NCBI RefSeq assembly: GCF_023897065.1
Contig: NZ_JAMHIV010000048.1
Coordinates: 1 to 54,187, forward strand
Direction: 5' to 3'
Length of the DNA stretch: 54,187 bases
Origin: Crossiella sp. SN42
GTDB taxonomy: Bacteria > Actinomycetota > Actinomycetes > Mycobacteriales > Pseudonocardiaceae
Shown: positions 40,903 through 48,547 of the stretch, in pieces
How positions within the stretch are numbered: the first letter of the stretch is position 1
How the letters are laid out: each line of letters begins with the position of its first letter
Notes under the pieces: generated by a model
What the model saw: only the letters and a program-made list of their open reading frames with translations
Databases searched by the model: none
What the model was told of the DNA's origin: nothing
Translations under genes and position numbers: made by a program

Positions 40903-40929
40903 TTGTCCACAACCGGGGAGTTGTCCACA
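40903..40929 (+). promoter_or_regulatory. Second pair of DnaA-box-like sites
   Basis: TTGTCCACA occurs at 40903-40911 and 40921-40929, same orientation, 18 bp start to start, the same geometry as at 27224-27250. It lies in the intergenic gap between two convergent genes, so it is not in a promoter position. Confidence 0.55.
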
Positions 40930-40947
40930 GCCAGCCACGCTCCCCCT

Positions 40948-40990
40948 GGTCCCACTCCAGTCGACTGTGTGAAGGTCCTGGAGTGGGACC
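40948..40990. terminator. Bidirectional terminator hairpin
   Basis: GGTCCCACTCCAG (40948-40960) pairs perfectly over 13 bp with CTGGAGTGGGACC (40978-40990) across a 17-base loop. It sits between the convergent small-protein gene and the DUF4233 gene. Confidence 0.7.
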
Positions 40991-40996
40991 CCCGGC

Positions 40997-41374
40997 TCAG
41001 CCCTGAGCCGCCGCAGCAGCCAGGCTGCGGGCCAGTTCCCGCCGGAGCCAGAGGAGGTACGCCCAGATCAACGCGAAGATGACCCCGAGCACGCCGAGGG
41101 TGAACACGACGAAGCCGCCCGCGATCATCGCTGCCTGAAGCGCCACCGCGACCCACACTCCCCAGGGGAAGCGGATCAGCCCGGCGCACAGCAGCATCGC
41201 CACTGCCAGGCAGGTGACCAGGACCCCGCCGGTGGTGCCGATGCCGCCGCCGAGCTTGGCGATCACCGGCAGCGCCAGGGCCACCACGATCGCCTCCATG
41301 ATCAGGGTGCCCATCATGATGCCGCGGAGGGCCTTGGCCGGGTTCTTCATCGGCTTGGGTGCGCCGTGGCTCAT
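40997..41374 (-). CDS. DUF4233 membrane protein
   Basis: This 125-residue protein has four hydrophobic helices (about 19-40, 46-65, 69-88, 92-112) and a conserved opening KNPAKALRGIMMGTLIMEAIVV typical of DUF4233. The family is found directly after folC throughout Actinobacteria; its function is unknown. It begins 16 nt after the folC stop with GGAAGG upstream of the ATG. Confidence 0.93.
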   Translation of the reverse strand: MSHGAPKPMKNPAKALRGIMMGTLIMEAIVVALALPVIAKLGGGIGTTGGVLVTCLAVAMLLCAGLIRFPWGVWVAVALQAAMIAGGFVVFTLGVLGVIFALIWAYLLWLRRELARSLAAAAAQG

Positions 41375-41390
41375 GGCCGAACCTTCCTGC

Positions 41391-42767
41391 TCATGCTGGG
41401 GCCTTTCCGAGCAGCGCGCGGGTCTCGCCCGCGGTGACCACGGAGCCGGTGACCACGACGCCGCCGCCGTAGACCGGCTCGTCCGGGTTGTCGGTCTCCT
41501 CGGCCAGGCGGATCGCGGCCTCCAGCGCGTCGGGCAGGTGCGCCTCGACCAGCACCCGGTCCTCGCCGAAGATCGGCGTGGCCAGGACGGCCAGGTCGTC
41601 GACGTCCATGGCCCTCGGCGAGGAGTTCTGGGTCAGCACGATCTCGTGCGCGACGGCCTCCAGCTCGGTGAGGATGCCGGTGGCGTCCTTGTCGCCCATG
41701 ACGCTGACCACCGCGACCAGCTTGCGGAAGCCGAACTCGGCCTCCAGCGCGGCGGCCAGTGCCTTGGCCCCGTGCGGGTTGTGCGCGGCGTCGACCAGCA
41801 CGGTCGGCGCGGTGCGCAGGCGTTCCAGCCTGCCGGGCGAGGTGACGCTGGCGAAGGCCTCGCGGATGGTCTCGATGTCGAGCTGGCGGTCCGGGCCCGC
41901 GCCGAAGAACGCCTCGACCGCGGCCAGGGCGAGTGCGGCGTTGTCGGCCTGGTGCGCGCCGTGCAGGGGCAGGAAGACGTCCTCGTAGACGCCGCCGAGT
42001 CCTTGCAGGCGCAGCAGCTGGCCGCCGACGGCGATCTCGCGCTGGAGCACGCCGAACTCCGCACCCTGACGGGCGATGACGGCGTCCGCCTCGGCCACCT
42101 GCCGGAGCACCTCGGTGGCGGCCTCGGGGAGCTGTTCGGCCATCACCACGGTGGCGCCGGGCTTGATGATCCCGGCCTTCTCCTTGGCGATGCCTGCCAG
42201 GTCACCGCCGAGGTACTCGACGTGGTCGATGGCGATCGGGCAGATCACCGCGACCCGGCCGTCGGCGACGTTGGTGGCGTCCCAGCTGCCGCCGAGGCCG
42301 ACCTCGACCACGGCCACGTCCACCGGGGCGTCGGCGAAGGCGGCGAAGGCCATGCCGGTGAGCACCTCGAACTTGCTCATCGGCACCGGCTGGCGGCCGT
42401 CCACCAGGGACACGTACGGCTCGACATCCCGGTAGACCTCGACGTAGCGGTCGGGGCCGATCGGGGCGCCGTCCACGCTGATCCGCTCGGTGGCGAGCTG
42501 GAGGTGCGGGCTGGTGTAGCGGCCGGTGCGCAGACCGATCCTGGTGAACAGGGCGTCGATCATGCGTGAGGTCGAGGTCTTGGCGTTGGTGCCCGCGATG
42601 TGCACGACCGGGTAAGAGCGCTGGGGGTCGCCGAGCAGCTCGGTCAGCAGGCGGATCCGGTCCAGCGAGGGCTCGATCTTCGTTTCCGGCCAGCGGGTGT
42701 CCAGCTCTGCCTCGACCGCGCGTAGTGCGGCCAGCGCCTGCACCGCGTCGGTCTGACTGTCTGTCAC
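41391..42767 (-). CDS. folC: Dihydrofolate synthase / folylpolyglutamate synthase
   Basis: FolC adds glutamate to dihydropteroate and polyglutamylates folates, using ATP. The 458-residue protein has YPVVHIAGTNAKTSTSRMID (P-loop, with AKTS in place of the common GKGS), HLQLATERISVDG, DVAVVEVGLGGSWDATNV, CPIAIDHVEYLG, KAGIIKPG and VLVDAAHNPHG, the full Mur-ligase-like set. The GTG at 42767 gives MTDSQTDAVQALAAL. It follows apbE by 26 nt on the same strand, so folC may receive transcription from the redox operon. Confidence 0.96.
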   Translation of the reverse strand: MTDSQTDAVQALAALRAVEAELDTRWPETKIEPSLDRIRLLTELLGDPQRSYPVVHIAGTNAKTSTSRMIDALFTRIGLRTGRYTSPHLQLATERISVDGAPIGPDRYVEVYRDVEPYVSLVDGRQPVPMSKFEVLTGMAFAAFADAPVDVAVVEVGLGGSWDATNVADGRVAVICPIAIDHVEYLGGDLAGIAKEKAGIIKPGATVVMAEQLPEAATEVLRQVAEADAVIARQGAEFGVLQREIAVGGQLLRLQGLGGVYEDVFLPLHGAHQADNAALALAAVEAFFGAGPDRQLDIETIREAFASVTSPGRLERLRTAPTVLVDAAHNPHGAKALAAALEAEFGFRKLVAVVSVMGDKDATGILTELEAVAHEIVLTQNSSPRAMDVDDLAVLATPIFGEDRVLVEAHLPDALEAAIRLAEETDNPDEPVYGGGVVVTGSVVTAGETRALLGKAPA

Positions 42768-42793
42768 GTCGTCCGAGTCTACGTACCCGCCAT

Positions 42794-43549
42794 TCAGGCC
42801 AGCGGCAGGCCCGGCGAGCTGAACACGGTCCGGTCGGCGCGCACCGCGAACACCGAGCAGCCCGGCTGCTCGGCCGCCCAGCCGATGCCCTCCTCGCCGA
42901 GGGCGAAGGCGGCGGTGGCGGTGGTGTCCGCGGTGGTGAGGTCGGCGGCGAGCACCGTCACACTCAGCAGCGGGCGGCGCGGCGGCAGGCCGGTGCGGCC
43001 GTCCATGATGTGCGCGCCGCGTTCGTAGGCGGCCGAGGTGGCCACCGCGGCGTCGCCGAGGGCGAGCACGCCACAGAGCTGGTCGGCCTGGTCGGGGTGC
43101 CGGATGCCGACCCGCCAGCGCCGGCCGGGGGCGGGTTCGCCCGCGGTGACCACGTCGCCACCGGCGTTGAGGCAGAAGTCGCGGGCCCCGCACCGGCGCA
43201 GCAGCCCGACGGCGCAGTGCACGGCCCAGCCCTTGACCACCGCGCACGGGTCCAGCTCGCGGCCGGGTAACCAGGCGCGGAAGGCGCCGCCGGTGCGGTG
43301 CTGGTAGTCCACGCACACCCCGAGCACGTACCGCAGGTCCACGCTCAGTTCGTCCTCGGTCAGCTCGCCCCGGCCGAACCGGCTGACCTCGCTGTCCGGC
43401 CGGAACGGGCTGAACCGGGAGTCCACCTCGCGCAGCCAGTCGAACACCCGCCGCACCGGTTCCTCGCCGAGCCGCTCGTCCCGCAGGTCCACCGACACCG
43501 GCAGGCCCATCACCTGCTCCACCCTGCGCACCGTGCCGGTCACGCCCAT
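42794..43549 (-). CDS. apbE: FAD:protein FMN transferase
   Basis: ApbE attaches FMN covalently to a Thr or Ser of FMN-binding proteins by splitting FAD, outside the membrane. The 251-residue protein has DSRFSPFRPDSEVSRF, DPCAVVKGWAV, NAGGDVVTAG and TSAAYERGAHIMDGRTG, the family's FAD- and Mg-binding motifs. No signal peptide or lipobox is visible, which is unusual for ApbE but frequent in short actinobacterial versions. Its ATG overlaps the FMN-binding gene's stop by one base, so its target is almost certainly that protein. Confidence 0.94.
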   Translation of the reverse strand: MGVTGTVRRVEQVMGLPVSVDLRDERLGEEPVRRVFDWLREVDSRFSPFRPDSEVSRFGRGELTEDELSVDLRYVLGVCVDYQHRTGGAFRAWLPGRELDPCAVVKGWAVHCAVGLLRRCGARDFCLNAGGDVVTAGEPAPGRRWRVGIRHPDQADQLCGVLALGDAAVATSAAYERGAHIMDGRTGLPPRRPLLSVTVLAADLTTADTTATAAFALGEEGIGWAAEQPGCSVFAVRADRTVFSSPGLPLA

Positions 43550-43983
43550 CAGCGCCCCTTCGCGTCGATCGCGGCCTGCAACGACCGCGCGTAGGCCTGG
43601 CTGGTCTGGGTGGCGCCGGAGACGGTGTCGATGTCGGCGCTCTGCGCGGTCAGCGCGGACTGCCGCAGCTTGGGCAGCGCGCCCTGGGTGCGGGTGCTGG
43701 TGGGTGCGCGCAGCGTGCGGACCTCGGTGATCCGGTCGCCGGCGAAGGTGACCTGGACCTGCACCGAGCCGTAGTTGGTGGCCTCGGTGGAGCCGGTGGC
43801 GCTGGTGGTGGCGGACTGGCCGGAGCCGTCGGGCGTGGTGGTCGCGCCGGGCTGCGGGGTGCCGGGATCAGGGGTGCCGGGGTCGGCGAGCACGGCGGTG
43901 CTCTCGTGCGGGGTGGCCTCGAAGCGCCACAGCGGGATGAGCCCGGCGACGGTCAGCAGCAGGGCGGGGATTACCCGGCGCAT
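43549..43983 (-). CDS. Exported FMN-binding domain protein (ApbE substrate)
   Basis: This 144-residue protein has an N-terminal membrane anchor or signal (RVIPALLLTVAGLIPLW), a Pro/Thr/Gly/Ser linker (about 30-68) and an FMN_bind domain with YGSVQVQVTFAGDRITEV and DTVSGATQTSQAY. Thr125 in SGAT fits the covalent FMN attachment site used by ApbE. It should work as an extracytoplasmic flavin electron carrier. It lies between the ferric-reductase-like gene and apbE, giving a complete electron-transfer module. Confidence 0.93.
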   Translation of the reverse strand: MRRVIPALLLTVAGLIPLWRFEATPHESTAVLADPGTPDPGTPQPGATTTPDGSGQSATTSATGSTEATNYGSVQVQVTFAGDRITEVRTLRAPTSTRTQGALPKLRQSALTAQSADIDTVSGATQTSQAYARSLQAAIDAKGR

Positions 43984-44010
43984 GGGGAGTTCCTCTCAGA
44001 AGTGGGGTGG

Positions 44011-45369
44011 TCAGCCGGCGAGGCTGAAGCGCTCCGCGTGCACCTGGTCGCGGGGCAGGCCGAGCTCGCGCAGGCCGCGCAGCACCGCGTCGGTCATCGG
44101 CGGCGGGCCGCAGACGAACACGTCCCGGGAGCCGATGTCGGGCACCAGGGCGGCCAGGTTGGCCGCGCCCAGCAGCGGGCCGTGCTCGGTCTCCGCGTCG
44201 TTGGGGCCGGTGAGCAGGTGCAAGATCGCGCCGCGCGCCTGGGCCAGCTCGGCCAGCTCCCGGAACAGCACCGCGTCGCCCTGGGCGCGGACCCGGTACA
44301 GCACCACCACGTGACCGCTCATGTCCTCCAGCAGCGCGCGCACCGGGGTGACGCCGACGCCACCGGCGACCAGCACCGCGTTCGGGGTGCGCTGGTGCAG
44401 CGTGGTGAACGCGCCGTAGGGCCCCTCGGCGAAGACCCTGGTGCCGGGCTGGATGTGCCGCAGGCCCGCGCTGCCGGGGCCGAGGGCCTTGGCGGTCAGG
44501 CGCAGCGTGCGGCCGTCCGGCGCGGCGGAGAGCGAGAACGGGTTGGCCTGCCACCAGCGGTCCTTGGTCAGGAAGCGCCACAGGAAGAACTGGCCGGCGC
44601 GGGCGGGCAGGCGGTGCAGGTCGCGGCCGGTGAGGTAGACCGAGACCACGTTGTCCGACTCGGGCACCACCGCGGTCACCCGGAACTGGTGCCGCAGGTT
44701 GCGCCACAGCGGCAGCAGCAGCCTGCCCAGCACCACCGCGCCGAGCGCGACACCCCACAGCGTCCACCAGTAGCCGCGGGCGAAGGCCGAACCGGCGAAG
44801 GTGCGCCCGGCCGAGATCTGGTGGCCGAAGGCCAGCACCACCGCGAGGTAGGTGTAGAGGTGGATGAAGTGCCAGGTCTCGTAGGCCAGCCTGCGCCGGG
44901 CCGCGCGCACGGACACCGCGCCGACCATGATGATCAGCAGCAGCGCCACGATCGCCCGCAGCACACCGTCCACAGTGGTCGCCAGCTCGGCGAACTGGGT
45001 GACCACCGGCAGGTTCTCCGCCTGCGCGTAGCCATAGGTGATGAACACCGCGTGCGCCAGCAGTGTCCACAACAGACCGAAGCCGGTCCACCGGTGCCAG
45101 GAGGTCAGCCGGTCCATGCCGATCCGCCGGTCCAGCCAGGGCAGCCTGGCCACCAGCAGCAGCTGGAAGGCCATGATCAGCGCGGCGTAGAGGCCGGTGA
45201 GGCGGCCGATGAGGACCAGCGCGTTGTCGTCGAAACCGGCGTTGGCGAACAACACCGCGACCACGGCCGCGTTCGCCGCCAGCAGCAGGTACAGACCGGT
45301 GCGGGCGAGCACCCTGGGCCGCACGGTCGGCGCCTGCGGGGCGGGCGCGGGGGCTTCAAGCGTTGTCAC
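44011..45369 (-). CDS. Ferric-reductase-like transmembrane flavoprotein (haem b, FAD, NAD(P)H)
   Basis: This 452-residue membrane protein has about six helices (20-215) with paired His residues in SWHRWTGFGLLWTLLAHAVF and TWHFIHLYTYLAVVLAFGHQ that fit transmembrane haem ligation, followed by an FAD-binding ferredoxin-reductase domain (ANPFSLSAAPDG; RVFAEGPYGAFT) and an NAD-binding domain (VLVAGGVGVTPVRALLED; FVCGPPPMTDAV). It should carry electrons from cytosolic NAD(P)H across the membrane, presumably to the FMN protein. The GTG at 45369 has GGAG 7 nt upstream. It is divergent from a two-component system across the GCTGT-repeat region. Confidence 0.93.
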   Translation of the reverse strand: MTTLEAPAPAPQAPTVRPRVLARTGLYLLLAANAAVVAVLFANAGFDDNALVLIGRLTGLYAALIMAFQLLLVARLPWLDRRIGMDRLTSWHRWTGFGLLWTLLAHAVFITYGYAQAENLPVVTQFAELATTVDGVLRAIVALLLIIMVGAVSVRAARRRLAYETWHFIHLYTYLAVVLAFGHQISAGRTFAGSAFARGYWWTLWGVALGAVVLGRLLLPLWRNLRHQFRVTAVVPESDNVVSVYLTGRDLHRLPARAGQFFLWRFLTKDRWWQANPFSLSAAPDGRTLRLTAKALGPGSAGLRHIQPGTRVFAEGPYGAFTTLHQRTPNAVLVAGGVGVTPVRALLEDMSGHVVVLYRVRAQGDAVLFRELAELAQARGAILHLLTGPNDAETEHGPLLGAANLAALVPDIGSRDVFVCGPPPMTDAVLRGLRELGLPRDQVHAERFSLAG

Positions 45370-45430
45370 GGGTCTGCTCCTGCTTCGGCTCGGCTGGGGG
45401 TCGGCTTCGGTTGCGAGCCTGGTCGGCGAA

Positions 45431-45468
45431 GCTGTGTCCACGCTGTCCCGAAGCTGTCGACTTGCTGT
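45431..45468. promoter_or_regulatory. Four GCTGT direct repeats at 11-bp period (response-regulator operator)
   Basis: GCTGT occurs at 45431, 45442, 45453 and 45464, separated by exactly 6 unlike bases each time; three of the four continue as GCTGTC. OmpR-family regulators bind tandem direct repeats of about 11 bp as head-to-tail dimers. The array is centred about 80 bp from both divergent start codons (45369 and 45532). Confidence 0.75.
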
Positions 45469-45471
45469 CTC

Positions 45472-45492
45472 GTGACCGTGCGGGCCGGTCAC
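45472..45492. promoter_or_regulatory. Inverted repeat upstream of the response regulator gene
   Basis: GTGACCG (45472-45478) and CGGTCAC (45486-45492) are perfect 7-bp arms around a 7-base centre, directly beside the GCTGT array. It could be a second operator or an RNA hairpin in the leader. Confidence 0.35.
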
Positions 45493-45531
45493 GGCCTCGC
45501 CGCGGGGCCCGGACTGACGCACCATGGGCGG

Positions 45532-46239
45532 GTGAGCAACGACAACCAGGTCCGTCTGCTGGTGGTGGACGACGAGCCGCACATCGCCGACCTCGTGGCC
45601 ACGGTGGCCCGCTACGAGGGCTGGCGGGCGGCGACGGCGGGCACCGGCGCGGAGGCGCTGCGGCAGGCGGCCGCGTTCAGCCCGGACATCGTGGTGCTCG
45701 ACCTGATGCTGCCCGACCTGGACGGGTTCACCGTGCTGGACCGGCTGCGGGAAAGCGGTTCACTGGTCCCGGTGGTCTTCCTCACCGCCAAGGACGGCAC
45801 CGCGGACCGGATCGTCGGCCTCACCCGCGGCGGCGACGACTACCTGGTCAAACCCTTCTCGGTGGAGGAGCTGATGGCCAGGCTGCGCGCGGTGCTCCGG
45901 CGCAGCACCGCCCAGGCCTGGACGCCACAGGCGCGCTCGGTGCTCCAGGTCGCCGACCTGACCCTGGACGAGGACACCAGGGAGGTCCGCAGGGCCGGGA
46001 AGCTGGCCACCCTGACCCCCACCGAGTACGAGCTGCTGCGCTACCTGATGCGCCGCTCCCCCGCGGTGCTGACCAAGGCGCAGATCCTGGACCACGTCTG
46101 GGAGTACGACTTCGGCGGCCGCTCCAACGTCGTCGAGCTGGTCATCTCACACCTGCGCCGCAAGGTCGACAACGGCCACGAGCCGCTGATCCACACCATG
46201 CGCGGGGTCGGCTACGCCCTGCGCCAGGCCGTCCAGTGA
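45532..46239 (+). CDS. OmpR-family response regulator
   Basis: This 235-residue regulator has a complete receiver (acidic Asp13-Asp14, phosphoacceptor Asp57 in VVLDLMLPDLDG, Thr85 and Lys107 in DDYLVKPFS) and a winged-helix output domain (LTPTEYELLRYLMRRSPAVL; LVISHLRRKVD). The GTG at 45532 reads MSNDNQVRLLVVDDE. It is coupled to the kinase gene by a 4-nt overlap. It probably binds the GCTGT array and controls both its own operon and the divergent redox operon. Confidence 0.95.
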   Translation: MSNDNQVRLLVVDDEPHIADLVATVARYEGWRAATAGTGAEALRQAAAFSPDIVVLDLMLPDLDGFTVLDRLRESGSLVPVVFLTAKDGTADRIVGLTRGGDDYLVKPFSVEELMARLRAVLRRSTAQAWTPQARSVLQVADLTLDEDTREVRRAGKLATLTPTEYELLRYLMRRSPAVLTKAQILDHVWEYDFGGRSNVVELVISHLRRKVDNGHEPLIHTMRGVGYALRQAVQ

Positions 46240-47672
46240 GCCTGTGGGGCCGCTGGCGGACGGCCTGGCGGCGCACCCGGCTGGGCACCAGGCTGTCCCT
46301 GGCGCTGGGCGCGCTGTCGCTGGTGGTCTTCGCCGTGGTGGGCACCGTGATGGTGACCAGCATGGAGGAGTACCTGGCAGGCAAGCTGGACGAGCAGATG
46401 AAGAAGAGCCAGGTCGAGCAGACCGCGGCCTGGCGGGACAAGGGCGCGCCGCAGCCGCCGTGGTCCTGGCAGTCGGTGCTCTTCGACATGCGCGACGGCA
46501 AGCCGCAGCCGGTCTCGGCCACCAACGGCACCAGCCAGCAGGACATCGACAAGCTGGCCAAGGTCGCCCAGGAGGTGCACGGCCAGGACGAGGACGTCTA
46601 CAAAACCCTGAACCTGCACGGGAAACAGGGCTCCTACCGGGTGCGCGCCTGCACCATCACCAACACCCAGGTGCTGGTCAGCGCGGCGCCGAGGGACGAC
46701 CTGGACAACACGGTCAACTGGTTCATCACCGTGTGCGTCGCCATGTTCCTGGTGGCGCTGCTGGTGCTGGTGGTCACCGGCCGCCTGGTGCTGCGCCGGG
46801 GCCTGCGCCCGCTGGCGCAGATGGCGGGCACCGCGCATGACATCCGCTCGCACGACCTCACCGACTCCGCCCAGCTCCCGGTGCGCGCCACCGGCGACGG
46901 CGGCGGCGGGGTGGAGGTGGAGGAGCTGCGCAGCGCGTTCAACCTGATGCTGGAGCACATCGACTCCTCGCTGGCCGCCCGCACCGCCGCCGAGCAGCGG
47001 CTGCGCCGGTTCGTCGCGGACGCCTCGCACGAGCTGCGCACCCCGCTGACCTCCATCCGCGGCTACGCCGACCTGTTCAAGTACGCCGCGGCCAACGAGC
47101 CCGCCGAGCGCGACCGGCACCTGGCCCGCATCCGCGAGGAGGCGGGCAGGATGACCCTCCTGCTGGACGACCTGCTGCTGCTGGCCCGCCTGGACGCCGC
47201 CGAGGTCGAGGAGCCCCTGCGCCCGGAGGACATCGACCTGGTCGCCCTGGCCAACGCCGCCGCCGACGCCTTCCGCGCCGCCCGCCCCTCCCACCCGCTG
47301 ACCGTGGTGCTGGCCCAGGACCACCTGGCCCTGCGCGCCGACCCGATGCGCCTGCGCCAGGTCCTGGACAACCTGCTGACCAACGCCGCCACGCACACCC
47401 CACCCGGCACCGAGGTCGAGCTCGCGGTCTGGGTCGCCGACGGGCACGCCCTGGTCCGGATCACCGACAACGGCCCCGGCATCGCGGCCGCCGACCAGGA
47501 ACGCGTCTTCGACCGCTTCTACCGGGTGGACGACTCCCGCTCCCGCGACAAGGGCGGCAGCGGCCTCGGCCTGGCCGTGGTCCGGTCCCTGGTGACCGCG
47601 CACGGCGGCACGGTCGAGCTGACCAGCGAACCGGGCCGCACCAGCTTCCTGCTCCGCTTCCCGCTGAGCTAG
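46236..47672 (+). CDS. Sensor histidine kinase
   Basis: This 478-residue kinase has TM1 (about 20-42), an extracytoplasmic sensor of about 115 residues (44-160) with one Cys (Cys139), TM2 (about 161-182), a HAMP-like linker (183-250), the HisKA box FVADASHELRTPLTSIRG (His265) and an HATPase domain (N box DNLLTNAATHTPPG, G boxes ITDNGPGI and GGSGLGLAVV). The GTG start overlaps the regulator's stop. Redox or metal state of the flavin chain is a natural but unproven stimulus. Its stop shares CTAG with the convergent MpaB gene. Confidence 0.95.
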   Translation: MSLWGRWRTAWRRTRLGTRLSLALGALSLVVFAVVGTVMVTSMEEYLAGKLDEQMKKSQVEQTAAWRDKGAPQPPWSWQSVLFDMRDGKPQPVSATNGTSQQDIDKLAKVAQEVHGQDEDVYKTLNLHGKQGSYRVRACTITNTQVLVSAAPRDDLDNTVNWFITVCVAMFLVALLVLVVTGRLVLRRGLRPLAQMAGTAHDIRSHDLTDSAQLPVRATGDGGGGVEVEELRSAFNLMLEHIDSSLAARTAAEQRLRRFVADASHELRTPLTSIRGYADLFKYAAANEPAERDRHLARIREEAGRMTLLLDDLLLLARLDAAEVEEPLRPEDIDLVALANAAADAFRAARPSHPLTVVLAQDHLALRADPMRLRQVLDNLLTNAATHTPPGTEVELAVWVADGHALVRITDNGPGIAAADQERVFDRFYRVDDSRSRDKGGSGLGLAVVRSLVTAHGGTVELTSEPGRTSFLLRFPLS

Positions 47673-48547
47673 TCCGACGCCCCCGGCGCGCGCGGCGTGG
47701 CCGGGCCCAGATCCGAGAGCTGATATCCGTCGGGATAGGCCTTCATCTGTCCGCCCGGCGTGAACGAGCTGGTGCTGCGCGGCTTCAGGAACCGCTGCAC
47801 CACCGCGCGCAGCCGGAAGCCCAGCTTCACCGCGGTGCGCAGCGCCCACGGCGTCCTCGGCACGCCCAGGGCCCGGCGCAGGGGTTCGTCGTCGATGACG
47901 TCGAGCAGGGCCAGGCCGAGCAGGCGGCCCAGGGGGCGGGCGCGGGGTGGGAAGCGGTCGGCGATGAGTTGCTGGGAGGCGCGCAGCAGGCGGGTGTTGG
48001 CCGGGGTGTGCGCGAAGTGCTCGCGTTCGTAGGTGTCGAACCAGTGCTCGTACTTCGCCCAGCTGTCCGGGATGTCCCTGATGCCCATGCGGGCGCCCAG
48101 CTCGCGGTAGAAGTGGTAGGCGGCGATGCGTTCGGCCTCCACCGGGCGGCGCCAGCCGTAGCGGTCCAGCCAGCGGAACGGCACGAACATGAAGGTGCCC
48201 AGCACGTACAGGTAGTCGTCGTTGCTGATGGTCCACGGGCGGTGCGCGCCGTTGGTGACCCGCAGTGCGGTGCGGGCGCGGGGGTGGTCGAAGCCGTGCT
48301 CGACCATCTCGAAGATCAGCAGGCCGGTGTCCTCGGCGCGTTTGACCGGGTCGTGCTCGATGTGGCCGGTGTGCGCGAGCAGGCCGGAGATCGAGGGCAC
48401 CGCGTAGGTGCGGTAGAAGGCCAGCTGCAGGGCGATGCTGACGTCGAAGCTGAACTCGTACAGCGCGGTCAGCCGGTAGATCTCGGCGTAGTCGCGTTCG
48501 GGGTCCAGCTCCTGGATGCGCGCCAGGTGCACGAGTCGTCGCTTCAT
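47669..48547 (-). CDS. MpaB-like oxygenase family protein (DUF2236)
   Basis: This 292-residue protein resembles the MpaB/DUF2236 group: RDYAEIYRLTALYEFSFDV, HIEHDPVKRAEDTGLLIFEM, DDYLYVLGTFMFVPFRWLDR and YHFYRELGARMGIRDIP. Fungal MpaB is a haem oxygenase that cleaves a prenyl chain; the related bacterial latex-clearing protein uses a similar fold. The bacterial DUF2236 proteins are mostly uncharacterised. The ATG at 48547 overlaps the stop of the membrane-protein gene (ATGA), so it is the last gene of a three-gene coupled operon. Confidence 0.82.
   Translation of the reverse strand: MKRRLVHLARIQELDPERDYAEIYRLTALYEFSFDVSIALQLAFYRTYAVPSISGLLAHTGHIEHDPVKRAEDTGLLIFEMVEHGFDHPRARTALRVTNGAHRPWTISNDDYLYVLGTFMFVPFRWLDRYGWRRPVEAERIAAYHFYRELGARMGIRDIPDSWAKYEHWFDTYEREHFAHTPANTRLLRASQQLIADRFPPRARPLGRLLGLALLDVIDDEPLRRALGVPRTPWALRTAVKLGFRLRAVVQRFLKPRSTSSFTPGGQMKAYPDGYQLSDLGPATPRAPGASD

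Noticed and set aside
45064-45074. A DnaA-box-like GTGTCCACAAC inside the ferric-reductase gene
   Set aside because: It has one mismatch to the box, is single and lies within coding sequence; treated as chance.
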